This document shows, one piece after another, positions 8,310-15,395 of a DNA stretch of 28,458 nucleotides. This stretch comes from SZUA-442 sp035461905 (lineage in GTDB: Bacteria; Actinomycetota; Acidimicrobiia; Spongiisociales; UBA5794). The notes beneath the pieces are model-generated. The model did no database searches. It saw only the letters and a program-made list of their open reading frames with translations, and was not told where the DNA came from. Numbering within the stretch: the first letter of the stretch is position 1; each line of letters begins with the position of its first letter. The stretch spans positions 1-28,458 of the forward strand of contig DATHUV010000085.1 of the NCBI GenBank assembly GCA_035461905.1. The letters are read 5' to 3'. The position numbers and the translations under genes are program-made.

Positions 8310-8359
8310 CTGTCCTGGAGGTTCACCGAAGCGATCGGGAGCTGAGTCCGGGTGTGCCG

Positions 8360-8365
8360 TATCCT
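8360..8365 (+). promoter_or_regulatory. Candidate -10 box of the small membrane protein gene
   Basis: TATCCT lies 26 nt ahead of the GTG at 8392, whose ribosome-binding site AAGGGG is at 8381-8386. Confidence 0.4.
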
Positions 8366-8391
8366 CCGACCGGACGAGTGAAGGGGACGAC

Positions 8392-8607
8392 GTGAACTTT
8401 GCAGCATGGATCCCGATCCTTGCGGTCGGGATCATCTTCTCGGGCATTGTGCTCGTCCACCTCGCGACCCATGAGGTGCCGTTCATGCCGAAATGGGCGT
8501 GGGCGCTGCTGATCCTCGTCACGATGCCGCTCGGCGGGGTCGTCTACCTGCTGATCGTCGTGTTCGGCGCCGGAGTGCGCGAAGACGCCGAGGGCAGGCA
8601 CACCTAG
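8392..8607 (+). CDS. Small two-helix membrane protein (PLDc_N-like)
   Basis: The 71-aa product has two hydrophobic helices (about residues 7-24 and 34-57) joined by HEVPFMPKWAWAL. The PKWAWALLIL...PLGGVVYLLI pattern resembles the phospholipase D N-terminal-like (PLDc_N) or cardiolipin-synthase membrane anchor domain, which also occurs alone in actinobacterial small proteins. No catalytic residues are present. The GTG start has AAGGGG 5 nt upstream. It lies 25 nt ahead of the ABC-F gene and may be co-transcribed with it. Its role is unknown. Confidence 0.75.
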   Translation: MNFAAWIPILAVGIIFSGIVLVHLATHEVPFMPKWAWALLILVTMPLGGVVYLLIVVFGAGVREDAEGRHT

Positions 8608-8632
8608 GCGTCGGATCCTCCGAGAGGTCACC

Positions 8633-10273
8633 ATGAGCATCGAAGTGAACAACGCCGTCTTCCACTATCCGGACGGCACCATTGCCGTCGACGATGTCTC
8701 GTTCAAGGTGCCGACGGGGTCGGTCACGGCGCTCGTGGGACCGAACGGCGTCGGCAAGACCACCCTGCTCAACCTGATCGCCGGCGACCTCGAGCTCGCC
8801 GAGGGAACCATCCGTAGCGATACGGAGGTGGCGTACATGCGCCAGAACCCCGGCTTCGACGACCCTGCTACCGCCACGGTTCTCGACGCGCTGGCGTTGT
8901 CCTTGCCAAAGGAGCTCAAGCCGGTCCATGCGCGCCTTCAGGCCGTCTACGCCGACATCGCCGGTGGCTCCGACGGCGGTGTCGAGCTCGCTGACGTCCT
9001 CGACTTGTGGCAGGCGCTCGGCGGGTACACGGCAGAGGCGATGTGGGACCAGGTCACGCGCGCCGTCCTCGATCAGGGACTGTCCGTGGCAGGGCCCCGA
9101 AGGCTCACCGAGCTGTCAGGCGGGGAGCGCAAGAGCATCATCCTGCGGTCGTTCCTCGCATCGAGTGTTCCGACGTTGATCCTCGACGAACCCGACAACT
9201 TCCTCGACCTCTTCTCGAAGGCATGGCTCGAGCAGTCACTGAAGGACTCCACGAAGACGATCCTGGTCGTCAGCCACGATCGGACTCTCCTGACCAGGTC
9301 CGTCGACCGGATGGTGGTGCTCGAGCACAACGGAACGTGGATCCACGGAGGGAGCTACACATCGTTCAGGGAGGAGCGCCGCAAGCGAAATGAGCGGCTC
9401 GCCAAGGACCTCGACGCCTGGAAGGCCGAGGAACGCAGGCTGTACCGATACTACAAGCTCATGAAGAACCGTGCCGGTGCGAGCGAGGCACTTGCGTCAC
9501 GCGCGGACGCTGCCCAGACGAGATGGGAGCGATTCCGCGACGCAGGACCGCCCCAGCTCCCACCACCCGAGCGCGAGATCGTGCCCAAGTTCGTCGGATC
9601 CCGAGCAGGCAACGAGGCGATGAGGATCACGAACTTCGAGGTGGACGGCCTCGTACTCCCGTTCTCCCTCACGATCTACAACGGCGACAGGGTGGCCCTC
9701 CTGGGGGAGAACGGCGTCGGAAAGTCGACATTCATCCGAGCGATACAGGACCCTGCACACATCGAGCACGGTTCGGTCCGATTCGGTCCGACGGCCCGGG
9801 TCGGCTTCTTCAGCCAGGATGTCGACATCCCCAACACGGGGGAGGAGCTCCTCGACATCGTCAAGGTCCGCTTCCCCAACCCCGAGCAGGCGAGGAACGC
9901 ACTCGGTCGGTACGGCCTTGCGGATCGGATCAGGCACACGCTGGGGGAGTTGTCCGGAGGGCAGAAGGCCCGTGTCCAGCTGCTCCTCCTCGAGAGGGAT
10001 GATCCGAACGTCCTCCTCCTCGATGAGCCGACCGACAACCTCGACCTCGAGTCCATCCAGGTCATCGAGGAGGTTCTCGCCGACCTCGATGCGACGCAAG
10101 TTGCGATCACACACGATGGCTGGTTCACCCGGATCTTCAACAGGTTCATTGTCTTCGACAGGGACGGACTGGTGGCTGAGGTGCCAGAGCGGTTACGAGC
10201 ACTGCACATCGTGGGTGGACGGGGGTTCTCCCTGATGGACGAACCCGACGTGAAGGTCCTGACGACGATCTGA
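8633..10273 (+). CDS. ABC-F family ATPase (translation factor type)
   Basis: The 546-aa soluble protein has two ATP-binding cassettes and no membrane segments. Domain 1: Walker A GPNGVGKT at 36-43, signature LSGGERKS, Walker B LILDEPDNFLDL, switch VVSHDR. A charged linker of about 80 residues rich in Arg, Lys and Glu (around 240-320) then leads to domain 2: Walker A GENGVGKST at 358-366, signature LSGGQKAR, Walker B LLLDEPTDNLDL, switch AITHD. ABC-F proteins bind the ribosomal E site and relieve stalling or give antibiotic resistance. Domain 1 has Asp-Asn (EPDNFLDL) where EPTNHLD is usual, a mild divergence. The ATG is preceded by GAGAGG. Its exact subfamily cannot be set here. Confidence 0.93.
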   Translation: MSIEVNNAVFHYPDGTIAVDDVSFKVPTGSVTALVGPNGVGKTTLLNLIAGDLELAEGTIRSDTEVAYMRQNPGFDDPATATVLDALALSLPKELKPVHARLQAVYADIAGGSDGGVELADVLDLWQALGGYTAEAMWDQVTRAVLDQGLSVAGPRRLTELSGGERKSIILRSFLASSVPTLILDEPDNFLDLFSKAWLEQSLKDSTKTILVVSHDRTLLTRSVDRMVVLEHNGTWIHGGSYTSFREERRKRNERLAKDLDAWKAEERRLYRYYKLMKNRAGASEALASRADAAQTRWERFRDAGPPQLPPPEREIVPKFVGSRAGNEAMRITNFEVDGLVLPFSLTIYNGDRVALLGENGVGKSTFIRAIQDPAHIEHGSVRFGPTARVGFFSQDVDIPNTGEELLDIVKVRFPNPEQARNALGRYGLADRIRHTLGELSGGQKARVQLLLLERDDPNVLLLDEPTDNLDLESIQVIEEVLADLDATQVAITHDGWFTRIFNRFIVFDRDGLVAEVPERLRALHIVGGRGFSLMDEPDVKVLTTI

Positions 10274-10294
10274 TCGGTGGAGCGGCACGTGGTT

Positions 10295-10300
10295 TAGGCT
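10295..10300 (+). promoter_or_regulatory. Leaderless -10 box of the PfkB kinase
   Basis: TAGGCT is followed after 6 nt by the second of two adjacent GTG codons (10304 and 10307). The spacing favours 10307 as the start. Confidence 0.5.
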
Positions 10301-10306
10301 CGAGTG

Positions 10307-11152
10307 GTGCTGTGCTGTTTGGGTGATCTCGTCGAGGACATCGCGGTCCATCGACCCTCTGGCTTGGCTCGTGGTGCCGATACCGACGTCGAGATCGATC
10401 GTCGACAGGGCGGCTCCGCCGCGAATGTGGCAATCGCCGCCGCCACCTCGGGCATACCCGTCAGGTTCATTGGCAGCGTGGGTGACGATGCCGTGGGTGC
10501 CGCGCTGGGAGCTGAACTCGAGCGAGCCGGTGTCGAGGTCTGTCTTCAGCGCCGGGGACGGACGGGCACGATCATCGTCCTCATCGAACCCGACGGTGAC
10601 CGCACGATGCTGCGCGATCGAGGTGCGGCTGCGGACCTGGATCGCCTTCCTCCGCCCGGCCTGACGGGTGTGACTTGGCTCCACGTGCCTGCGTATTCGC
10701 TCGTCGAGGGTTCCGTTGCCGCCGTGGCGCGCGATGCGCTTCACCAGGCGAGGAATGCATCCATTGCGACGAGCCTCGATGTGTCGTCAACGAGCATCAT
10801 CGAGGACGCTGGTCCCGATGCCTTCCGACTTACCGTGGGTGACGTCGCCCCGGACGTCGTCTTCTGCAACGAGGCGGAGGCGGACCTCCTCGGCGTCGGG
10901 GACCACGGCCTCGGAGGTGCCCGGCTGACCGTCGTCAAACGCGGTCCGGACCCTGCCTTCGCCATCACCGACTCAGGTGAGCGGGTCCTCGCACCTGCCC
11001 GGTTCCTGGGAGACGTGACCGACACGACAGGTGCGGGCGACGCGTTCGCCGCAGGCTTCATCGGAGGACGGATGCGGGGCGAGGCGATCACCGCGTGCCT
11101 GGAGGCGGGCCATGGACGCGCTGCAGCCCTGATCCAGTCACGGCGACCTTGA
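10307..11152 (+). CDS. PfkB/ribokinase-family carbohydrate kinase
   Basis: The 281-aa product has the ribokinase fold: LCCLGDLVEDI at the start, the GGSAANVAIAAATSG sugar-binding motif, a lid region with FIGSVGDDAVG, and the C-terminal signature DTTGAGDAFAAGF with catalytic base Asp245. Such enzymes phosphorylate sugars or nucleosides from ATP. The substrate cannot be read from the sequence. It is slightly short for the family (about 300 aa). The start is set by the -10 box 6 nt upstream of GTG 10307; GTG 10304 would add one residue. The gene stands alone between the ABC-F gene and an apparently gene-free stretch. Confidence 0.88.
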   Translation: MLCCLGDLVEDIAVHRPSGLARGADTDVEIDRRQGGSAANVAIAAATSGIPVRFIGSVGDDAVGAALGAELERAGVEVCLQRRGRTGTIIVLIEPDGDRTMLRDRGAAADLDRLPPPGLTGVTWLHVPAYSLVEGSVAAVARDALHQARNASIATSLDVSSTSIIEDAGPDAFRLTVGDVAPDVVFCNEAEADLLGVGDHGLGGARLTVVKRGPDPAFAITDSGERVLAPARFLGDVTDTTGAGDAFAAGFIGGRMRGEAITACLEAGHGRAAALIQSRRP

Positions 11153-11173
11153 GTACTTACACCGTAAGCGCTC
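11151..11173 (+). other. Inverted repeat just after the PfkB kinase stop
   Basis: GAG-TA-CTTAC, a 3-nt loop ACC, then GTAAG-CG-CTC: 5-bp and 3-bp stems split by a 2x2 internal loop. It begins within the stop codon and could act as a weak terminator, but no T-run follows. Confidence 0.3.
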
Positions 11174-11621
11174 AGGTTCCGACAGCCGTCGATCTGGCCC
11201 GACGGCGCCCGGCAATTGAACGGCGTCGGTCCCGTGGCTCGTGGACGCGGTCGATATTCGCGTGGTGAGGGAAACCAGCTCGGAAGATCCGGGGTGGGCT
11301 GTGGCCGGTGACTCGAGTTCCCGAGAAATCAGCGTCTCTGACGAGCGTCGAGGATCGGTTCCGCCAGCGTTCGGCGGTTGAGGGCCGAGTGCGGTCTGTA
11401 GGTTTGTCGCCCGGTATCACCCGATCTCCGATGTCGCTCGATGTGCCCATAATCCATGTTATGTAACATACGCTCCCTTGGGTATAGGAACGGGCTGGGC
11501 GTGTGCTTGATACAGCTGGCCGCGCTCCTCCCCGATCGCGTCCTTCCCTCGAGCGATCTTGACGTGCGCGGGACGAGGGACGATCGCCGAGGTGCGCCTT
11601 CAGAGAGTTCGACGACGGCTG
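11153..11621. other. Gene-free convergent intergenic stretch (469 bp)
   Basis: No reading frame here resembles a known protein and none has a convincing ribosome-binding site; the two 92-aa frames crossing it are rich in Arg and Ser like chance GC-rich frames. It holds the hairpin after the kinase, a CCGTCG/CGACGG dyad at 11186-11205, and an AT-rich island around 11448-11490 with the repeat ATGTTA-TG-TAACAT. It may hold regulatory DNA, an unannotated RNA or a decayed gene. Confidence 0.5.
11456..11469. repeat. AT-rich inverted repeat ATGTTA-TG-TAACAT
   Basis: Perfect 6-bp arms sit around a 2-nt centre inside a locally AT-rich island of an otherwise GC-rich stretch. The shape suits a dimeric DNA-binding protein. 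No gene starts immediately beside it on either strand. Confidence 0.5.
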
Positions 11622-12035
11622 TCAGTCGTCCTCTTCGCTCATGGCGATCTCGTAGGTCTCCTGGATCGTGGCGTGGGGATGGTGAGGAGGGGCATACAGC
11701 GAGTAGAGCTTCAACTCGTCGTCCCCGATGTTGAGGATGTTGTGCCAGGAACCGGCAGGAATGATGATGGCGGAGTCCTTCCTCGCAATCTCCTCGAAAC
11801 TCAGATCGTGCTCTTCCGGACCCATGACGACTCTTGCCGTCCCCTGCTCGATCCTGAGGAACTGGTCGGTGGCGGGATGAAGCTCCAGCCCAACCTCACC
11901 GCCGACCGCGATGCTCATCACGGTCATCTGGAGATGCGATCCGGTCCACTTGGTGGTCCGGTAGTTCTGGTTCTTCAGGGTGAGGGTCTCGATGTCCGTC
12001 ACGTACGGCTCGGGACCGTGGTCGCTCGCGTCCAC
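11622..12035 (-). CDS. Single-domain cupin protein
   Basis: The 137-aa product is a small beta-barrel cupin: a first motif around GGEVGLELHPATDQFLRIE and a second around IIIPAGSWHNILNIGD. The metal-type residues are partly altered (His-Pro-Ala-Thr-Asp-Gln in motif 1), as in the mannose-6-phosphate-isomerase-like cupins found in many bacteria. The GTG at 12035 is chosen because AGGAGG lies 5 nt upstream; longer readings run into the promoter region. TAGGGT at 12072-12067 fits a -10 box. It ends EEDD and has no signal peptide. Role unknown; sugar or small-acid binding is possible. Confidence 0.85.
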   Translation of the reverse strand: MDASDHGPEPYVTDIETLTLKNQNYRTTKWTGSHLQMTVMSIAVGGEVGLELHPATDQFLRIEQGTARVVMGPEEHDLSFEEIARKDSAIIIPAGSWHNILNIGDDELKLYSLYAPPHHPHATIQETYEIAMSEEDD

Positions 12036-12066
12036 GTGGACCTCCTCTTCGGGGCTTCTCGCTCGA

Positions 12067-12083
12067 ACCCTACCCCAAGGGTA
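12067..12083 (-). promoter_or_regulatory. Cupin promoter -10 with overlapping inverted repeat
   Basis: On the minus strand TAGGGT (12072-12067) would give a leader of about 25 nt carrying the AGGAGG site. The same bases form part of TACCC-CAA-GGGTA (12071-12083), a 5-bp dyad that could be an operator overlapping the promoter. Confidence 0.4.
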
Positions 12084-12213
12084 TCTGCCCGGTCGCCGCG
12101 TGGTCGGTCGGGGTCGGCGAGAACGCCACTTGCTGCCTGAATTCGGTGGAGAGATGATGGTGAGGAGGAACACGTCGTCACCGCATCGACCGCTACGAGT
12201 GGAGGGTGTCGAG

Positions 12214-13014
12214 GTGACTGGGAAGCAGATCAGGATCCTCGGTGGGACGGTCGCTTGGGTGTTGCTGGTCGCGCCCATGGTCACGGCGTGCGCTGAACCG
12301 TCCGAGACCACCACGTCTCGATCACCTGACGGGACCACAACGACGGCACCACCACCCACGACATCAGACGCGACGGGGGCACCACAGATCGTGGTGTCGC
12401 CGGAGTTCATCAACGGTGCCATCCCCGACAGCGGGCTCGTGCTGCTCGTGGGTCTGGTGGATCGTGATCAGGGACCCGTGACCATCACCGCTGAGGCACC
12501 GACCGCTGAGGTAGCCGTGGATCCACCGACCGTCAGCGGAACGTCGATCGCCGAGGTGACCGTGGTCCCTGGTCCGGCGGGCAGCGAGACGATCGACGTG
12601 ACGGTGACTGCGACCTCGGGAGACCAGACCTCCTCCGTGACCAGGGCGGTCGACATCGTGCCATGGGAGGATGATCGGGAGGACCAGGCACGCCAGATCC
12701 TCGGGTTGTTCGTCGATTGGCTGGTTGATTCCCATCCAGAATTCGGGATCGCGAGAGAGACGCCGTTCAGCGGCACGCTCACCGCACCGCTCCTGATGGT
12801 CGTTTCGCACTACGGCTTCTTCTCGGACGAGTGGGAGGTCGGGGTGTCGTGGCACATCATGATCCCTCCCGATGACTTCGCCGAGATGTACCTGCGGCCG
12901 AGGACGGCCATGCAACCGACGCACGCGTTCCGGATCGACTCATGGCAGACGGCCCTCGAGACAGGGACGTACGCGGTGACCGAGGTCGATCCACCGGTCG
13001 AGGTCGTCCGGTAG
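12214..13014 (+). CDS. Putative lipoprotein of unknown function
   Basis: The 266-aa product starts with a lipoprotein signal peptide: basic start GKQIR, a hydrophobic core and the lipobox VTAC with Cys26. A Thr/Ser/Pro-rich linker (about 28-50) suits a surface-anchored protein. Residues about 55-160 look like an all-beta, Ig-like or cadherin-like domain ending in VTVTATSGDQTSS. The last 100 or so residues form a separate domain beginning DQARQILGLFVDWLVD, with an aromatic patch VSHYGFFSDEWEVGVSWHI. I do not recognise this C-terminal domain. The GTG start has GGAGGG at 12201-12206 and leaves a signal peptide of normal length; ATGs from 12154 would give an overlong n-region. It is divergent from the cupin. 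Confidence 0.8.
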   Translation: MTGKQIRILGGTVAWVLLVAPMVTACAEPSETTTSRSPDGTTTTAPPPTTSDATGAPQIVVSPEFINGAIPDSGLVLLVGLVDRDQGPVTITAEAPTAEVAVDPPTVSGTSIAEVTVVPGPAGSETIDVTVTATSGDQTSSVTRAVDIVPWEDDREDQARQILGLFVDWLVDSHPEFGIARETPFSGTLTAPLLMVVSHYGFFSDEWEVGVSWHIMIPPDDFAEMYLRPRTAMQPTHAFRIDSWQTALETGTYAVTEVDPPVEVVR

Positions 13015-13051
13015 TACCACCATGACGCCAAGACCATGATGCCCCCGGTTG

Positions 13052-14263
13052 TCAGGGTTGGGCGCCCTCTTCCCCGACGGCCAGCGGGTCGTCGGGAAGT
13101 GGCTGGACGACGGGACGGGCCCTGCGCCTCCTGCGAGCGGGGACGAGGTCCCTCATGGCCTCGAGGCTTCCGAAGCACAGGAGGCGGTCGTCCTTCTCGA
13201 GGATCCTGCTGCTCTTCGGGTTCGGGATCACCGTGGTGCCGCGGGTCAGGGTGAGTACGGCGATATCGCGGTCGCGGAGGCTCTCCTCGATGGACCTGCC
13301 GAGGAGGTCAGCTCCCTCTCGTACCTGCAGTTCTGCGACCCCGTACCCGGTACTGACCGTCAAACGTTGGCGGATGTCGAGTTCGGGGAAAGCGACCTGG
13401 CTCGCGATGTAGTCGATCATCGCACCCGCAACGTCGAGACCTGTGGACGTCTCGATGCCTTCGAGCCCGGGTGAACTGTTCACCTCCATCACGAGCGGTC
13501 CGACATCGCTCTCGAGCATGTCTACGCCAGCGAGCCGCAACCCCATGATCTGGGCCGATTGCACGGCGACCCGTTGGTACTCCTTCGAGAGCTCGACGAG
13601 CTCGGAGGTGCCGCCCCGATGGAGGTTCGATCGGAACTCGCTCCCGGATGCAGTCCTGCGCATCGCGGCGACGACGCGATCGCCGACGACGAGGGCCCGG
13701 ATGTCTCGTCCCTTGCTCTCCTTGATGAATCTCTGGATGAGGACATTCTCGCGTTTCGAGTGCAGTGTTTCGATCACCGCCTCCGCCACGGTCGTGTCGG
13801 GTGCGAGGATCACCCCGATCCCCTGGGTCCCCTCGAGGAGCTTGATGACCACCGGAGCGCCACCGACGCGCTCGATCGCGGGGAGAACGTCGGCTCGGTC
13901 GCGCACGAAGGTGGTGGCAGGGATCCCGATGTCGTGACGGGACAGGATCTGGATGGCTCTCAGCTTGTCGCGAGAGTTTGCGATTCCTGCAGCGGTGTTC
14001 GGCGTGTACACGTCCATCTGCTCGAACTGGCGGACAACCGCGAGTCCGAAGAACGTGATCGATGCCCCGATGCGCGGGAGGATTGCGTCGTAATCAGGGA
14101 GCGGCTTGCCCCGGTACTGGAGATCCGGTTCGTCGCCTGAGAGGTCGATTGCGAACCGAAGCGTATTGAGTACGCGGATCTCATGCCCTCGCTCGGTACC
14201 GGCTGCGACGAGCCTCTTGGTGCTGTACGCACCTGGTGCGCGGGACAGGATGGCGAGCTTCAT
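13052..14263 (-). CDS. rimK: RimK-type ATP-grasp ligase with C-terminal RCK_C/TrkA-C-like domain
   Basis: Residues 1 to about 290 are a RimK-family ATP-grasp ligase: MKLAILSRAP start, DYDAILPRIGASITFFG, the ATP-binding PVVIKLLEGTQGIGVILA and the catalytic PLVMEVNSSPGLEGIE. RimK of E. coli adds glutamates to the C-terminus of ribosomal protein S6; other relatives make peptide or cofactor bonds. Residues about 298-370 match an RCK_C/TrkA-C domain (ELQVREGADLLGRSIEES, AVLTLTRG, ILEKDDRLLCFGS), a small ligand-binding regulatory domain best known from potassium channels. A tail with a RRRRRAR run ends the protein. Plain RimK is about 300 aa. The ATG overlaps the stop of rimB (ATGA), so the two are translationally coupled. 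The acceptor substrate is unknown. Confidence 0.9.
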   Translation of the reverse strand: MKLAILSRAPGAYSTKRLVAAGTERGHEIRVLNTLRFAIDLSGDEPDLQYRGKPLPDYDAILPRIGASITFFGLAVVRQFEQMDVYTPNTAAGIANSRDKLRAIQILSRHDIGIPATTFVRDRADVLPAIERVGGAPVVIKLLEGTQGIGVILAPDTTVAEAVIETLHSKRENVLIQRFIKESKGRDIRALVVGDRVVAAMRRTASGSEFRSNLHRGGTSELVELSKEYQRVAVQSAQIMGLRLAGVDMLESDVGPLVMEVNSSPGLEGIETSTGLDVAGAMIDYIASQVAFPELDIRQRLTVSTGYGVAELQVREGADLLGRSIEESLRDRDIAVLTLTRGTTVIPNPKSSRILEKDDRLLCFGSLEAMRDLVPARRRRRARPVVQPLPDDPLAVGEEGAQP

Positions 14264-14733
14264 GATGCCTCTTCCTCGGCTCGTCCGGATGGGATGCGCC
14301 CGGTGACGTAGGATCTCGACGGGTCGATCAGAAAGCGGCGCGAAACGGCGGACCGCCCCAGGAGCATGCGAAAGCCCATCTCGTCGCGGCGCGTGAGTGT
14401 CAACTCGATCGGAAACGCCACTTCACCGAGTATCGCGTCCGCCCGGATCACGGGGCGTCGCTCGATCTTCCCGTTCGACGATCTGACCTTGCGGAACCCG
14501 ATGATGTCCGTCGTGACACTGACGCTGTCACGGATCGACCGCTGATGCGGGTGCATCACGAACGTGGCGATTTGGGATCCGGGGTCACCTTGGATCCGGA
14601 GCCGAAACGCATGCAGCGCGGACGTTTGCGCTCCTGTGTCGACCTTGACCTTGATCGGCGTCTCGCACAGGTCGGGTAGTCGAATCCACTCCCGCCACCC
14701 GATCGTCGTCTTCGCCAAGGCCTTCTTCTTCAC
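14260..14733 (-). CDS. rimB: RimB-like retropepsin-type peptidase (Zn_protease/PF05618 family)
   Basis: The 157-aa product has a retropepsin-like fold: KVKVDTGAQTSALHA with catalytic Asp32 in DTGA, and the second half FRMLLGRSAVSRRF. This family was named ATP-dependent zinc protease but is an aspartic peptidase type. In Pseudomonas, RimB trims the glutamate tail that RimK adds to ribosomal protein S6, so the pair here suggests a writer/eraser module. It lies upstream of rimK with a 4-nt overlap. The GTG start has TATCGT 6 nt upstream and no ribosome-binding site, so the transcript is probably leaderless. A 14-bp perfect palindrome sits just upstream. Confidence 0.9.
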   Translation of the reverse strand: MKKKALAKTTIGWREWIRLPDLCETPIKVKVDTGAQTSALHAFRLRIQGDPGSQIATFVMHPHQRSIRDSVSVTTDIIGFRKVRSSNGKIERRPVIRADAILGEVAFPIELTLTRRDEMGFRMLLGRSAVSRRFLIDPSRSYVTGRIPSGRAEEEAS

Positions 14734-14739
14734 CGTACG

Positions 14740-14745
14740 ACGATA
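14740..14745 (-). promoter_or_regulatory. Leaderless -10 box of rimB-rimK
   Basis: TATCGT (minus strand) lies 6 nt ahead of the GTG at 14733. Confidence 0.6.
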
Positions 14746-14759
14746 GGCACACGTGTGCC
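14746..14759. promoter_or_regulatory. Perfect palindrome GGCACACGTGTGCC, candidate operator
   Basis: A 14-bp perfect dyad abuts the rimB -10 box and covers its spacer. It is also about 70 bp upstream of the DUF1697 gene on the other strand. Its position suits a repressor site. Confidence 0.55.
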
Positions 14760-14826
14760 GCCATTCCGCGACGTGGCGCTCTCACGTGCCATCATCATGA
14801 CCATGGTTGATGGCCCACCAGGCTCG

Positions 14827-15342
14827 ATGCGTCACGTTGCCTTCCTCCGTGCGATCAACACGGGGAATCGTCGGCTCAAGATGGCCGATCTGCGTCGAGC
14901 GTTCGACGATGCAGGGTTCGGCCCCGTTGCCACGCACTTGGCGACGGGCAACGTCATCTTTCCCCCGGGCCCAGGACCGAACCGTGGGGAACTCGAAGGC
15001 GTCATCAGGGACTCGTTCGGCTTCATGGCCGAAGTGTTCCTCCGTGACGAGGATCATGTTCGGACGATCGTGGATCGGTCACCCTGGCCTCCCTGGTTCC
15101 TCGTAGAGGTCTCGTTCCTCGAACGTGAGCCCGATCGCGCCACGGCCCGCGAGTTGGAAGCGACGATTCGCAAACCCGAGGCCCTGATCGTCGACAGGAC
15201 CGAGGTGTTCTTCCGTCGCGAGGGAAAGGGCATCGAAACCGTCCACAAGGAGGCGACGACGGAGAGGATCCTCGGCATGCGGACCACACGACGGGGACTG
15301 TCGACCATCACCGGCATCGTGGAGAGGTATCTGGAGACTTGA
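14827..15342 (+). CDS. DUF1697 family protein
   Basis: The 171-aa product fits DUF1697: start MRHVAFLRAINTGNRRLKM, then DLRRAFDDAGFGPVATHLATGNVIF (compare the family's TYIQSGNVVF) and a later FFRREGKGI strand. The family is common and its function is unknown; the fold is ferredoxin-like. The start is set at ATG 14827 because the family's first strand begins there; ATGs at 14797 and 14803 are also possible. No strong ribosome-binding site is seen for any. It is convergent with the M24 peptidase, with 53 bp between stops. Confidence 0.82.
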   Translation: MRHVAFLRAINTGNRRLKMADLRRAFDDAGFGPVATHLATGNVIFPPGPGPNRGELEGVIRDSFGFMAEVFLRDEDHVRTIVDRSPWPPWFLVEVSFLEREPDRATARELEATIRKPEALIVDRTEVFFRREGKGIETVHKEATTERILGMRTTRRGLSTITGIVERYLET

Positions 15343-15395
15343 GAACCGTGCTACGTGGCGCTGGCGCGTGAAGCCCGGCAGGTGATCAGAGCAGA

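Noticed and set aside
11172..11450. 92-aa minus-strand frame in the gene-free gap
   Set aside because: No ribosome-binding site or -10 box at the right distance, and an Arg/Ser/Thr-rich chance composition; no family recognised.
11456..11734. 92-aa plus-strand frame starting in the AT-rich repeat
   Set aside because: It runs antisense into the cupin gene and has no ribosome-binding site; the ATG is part of an inverted repeat.
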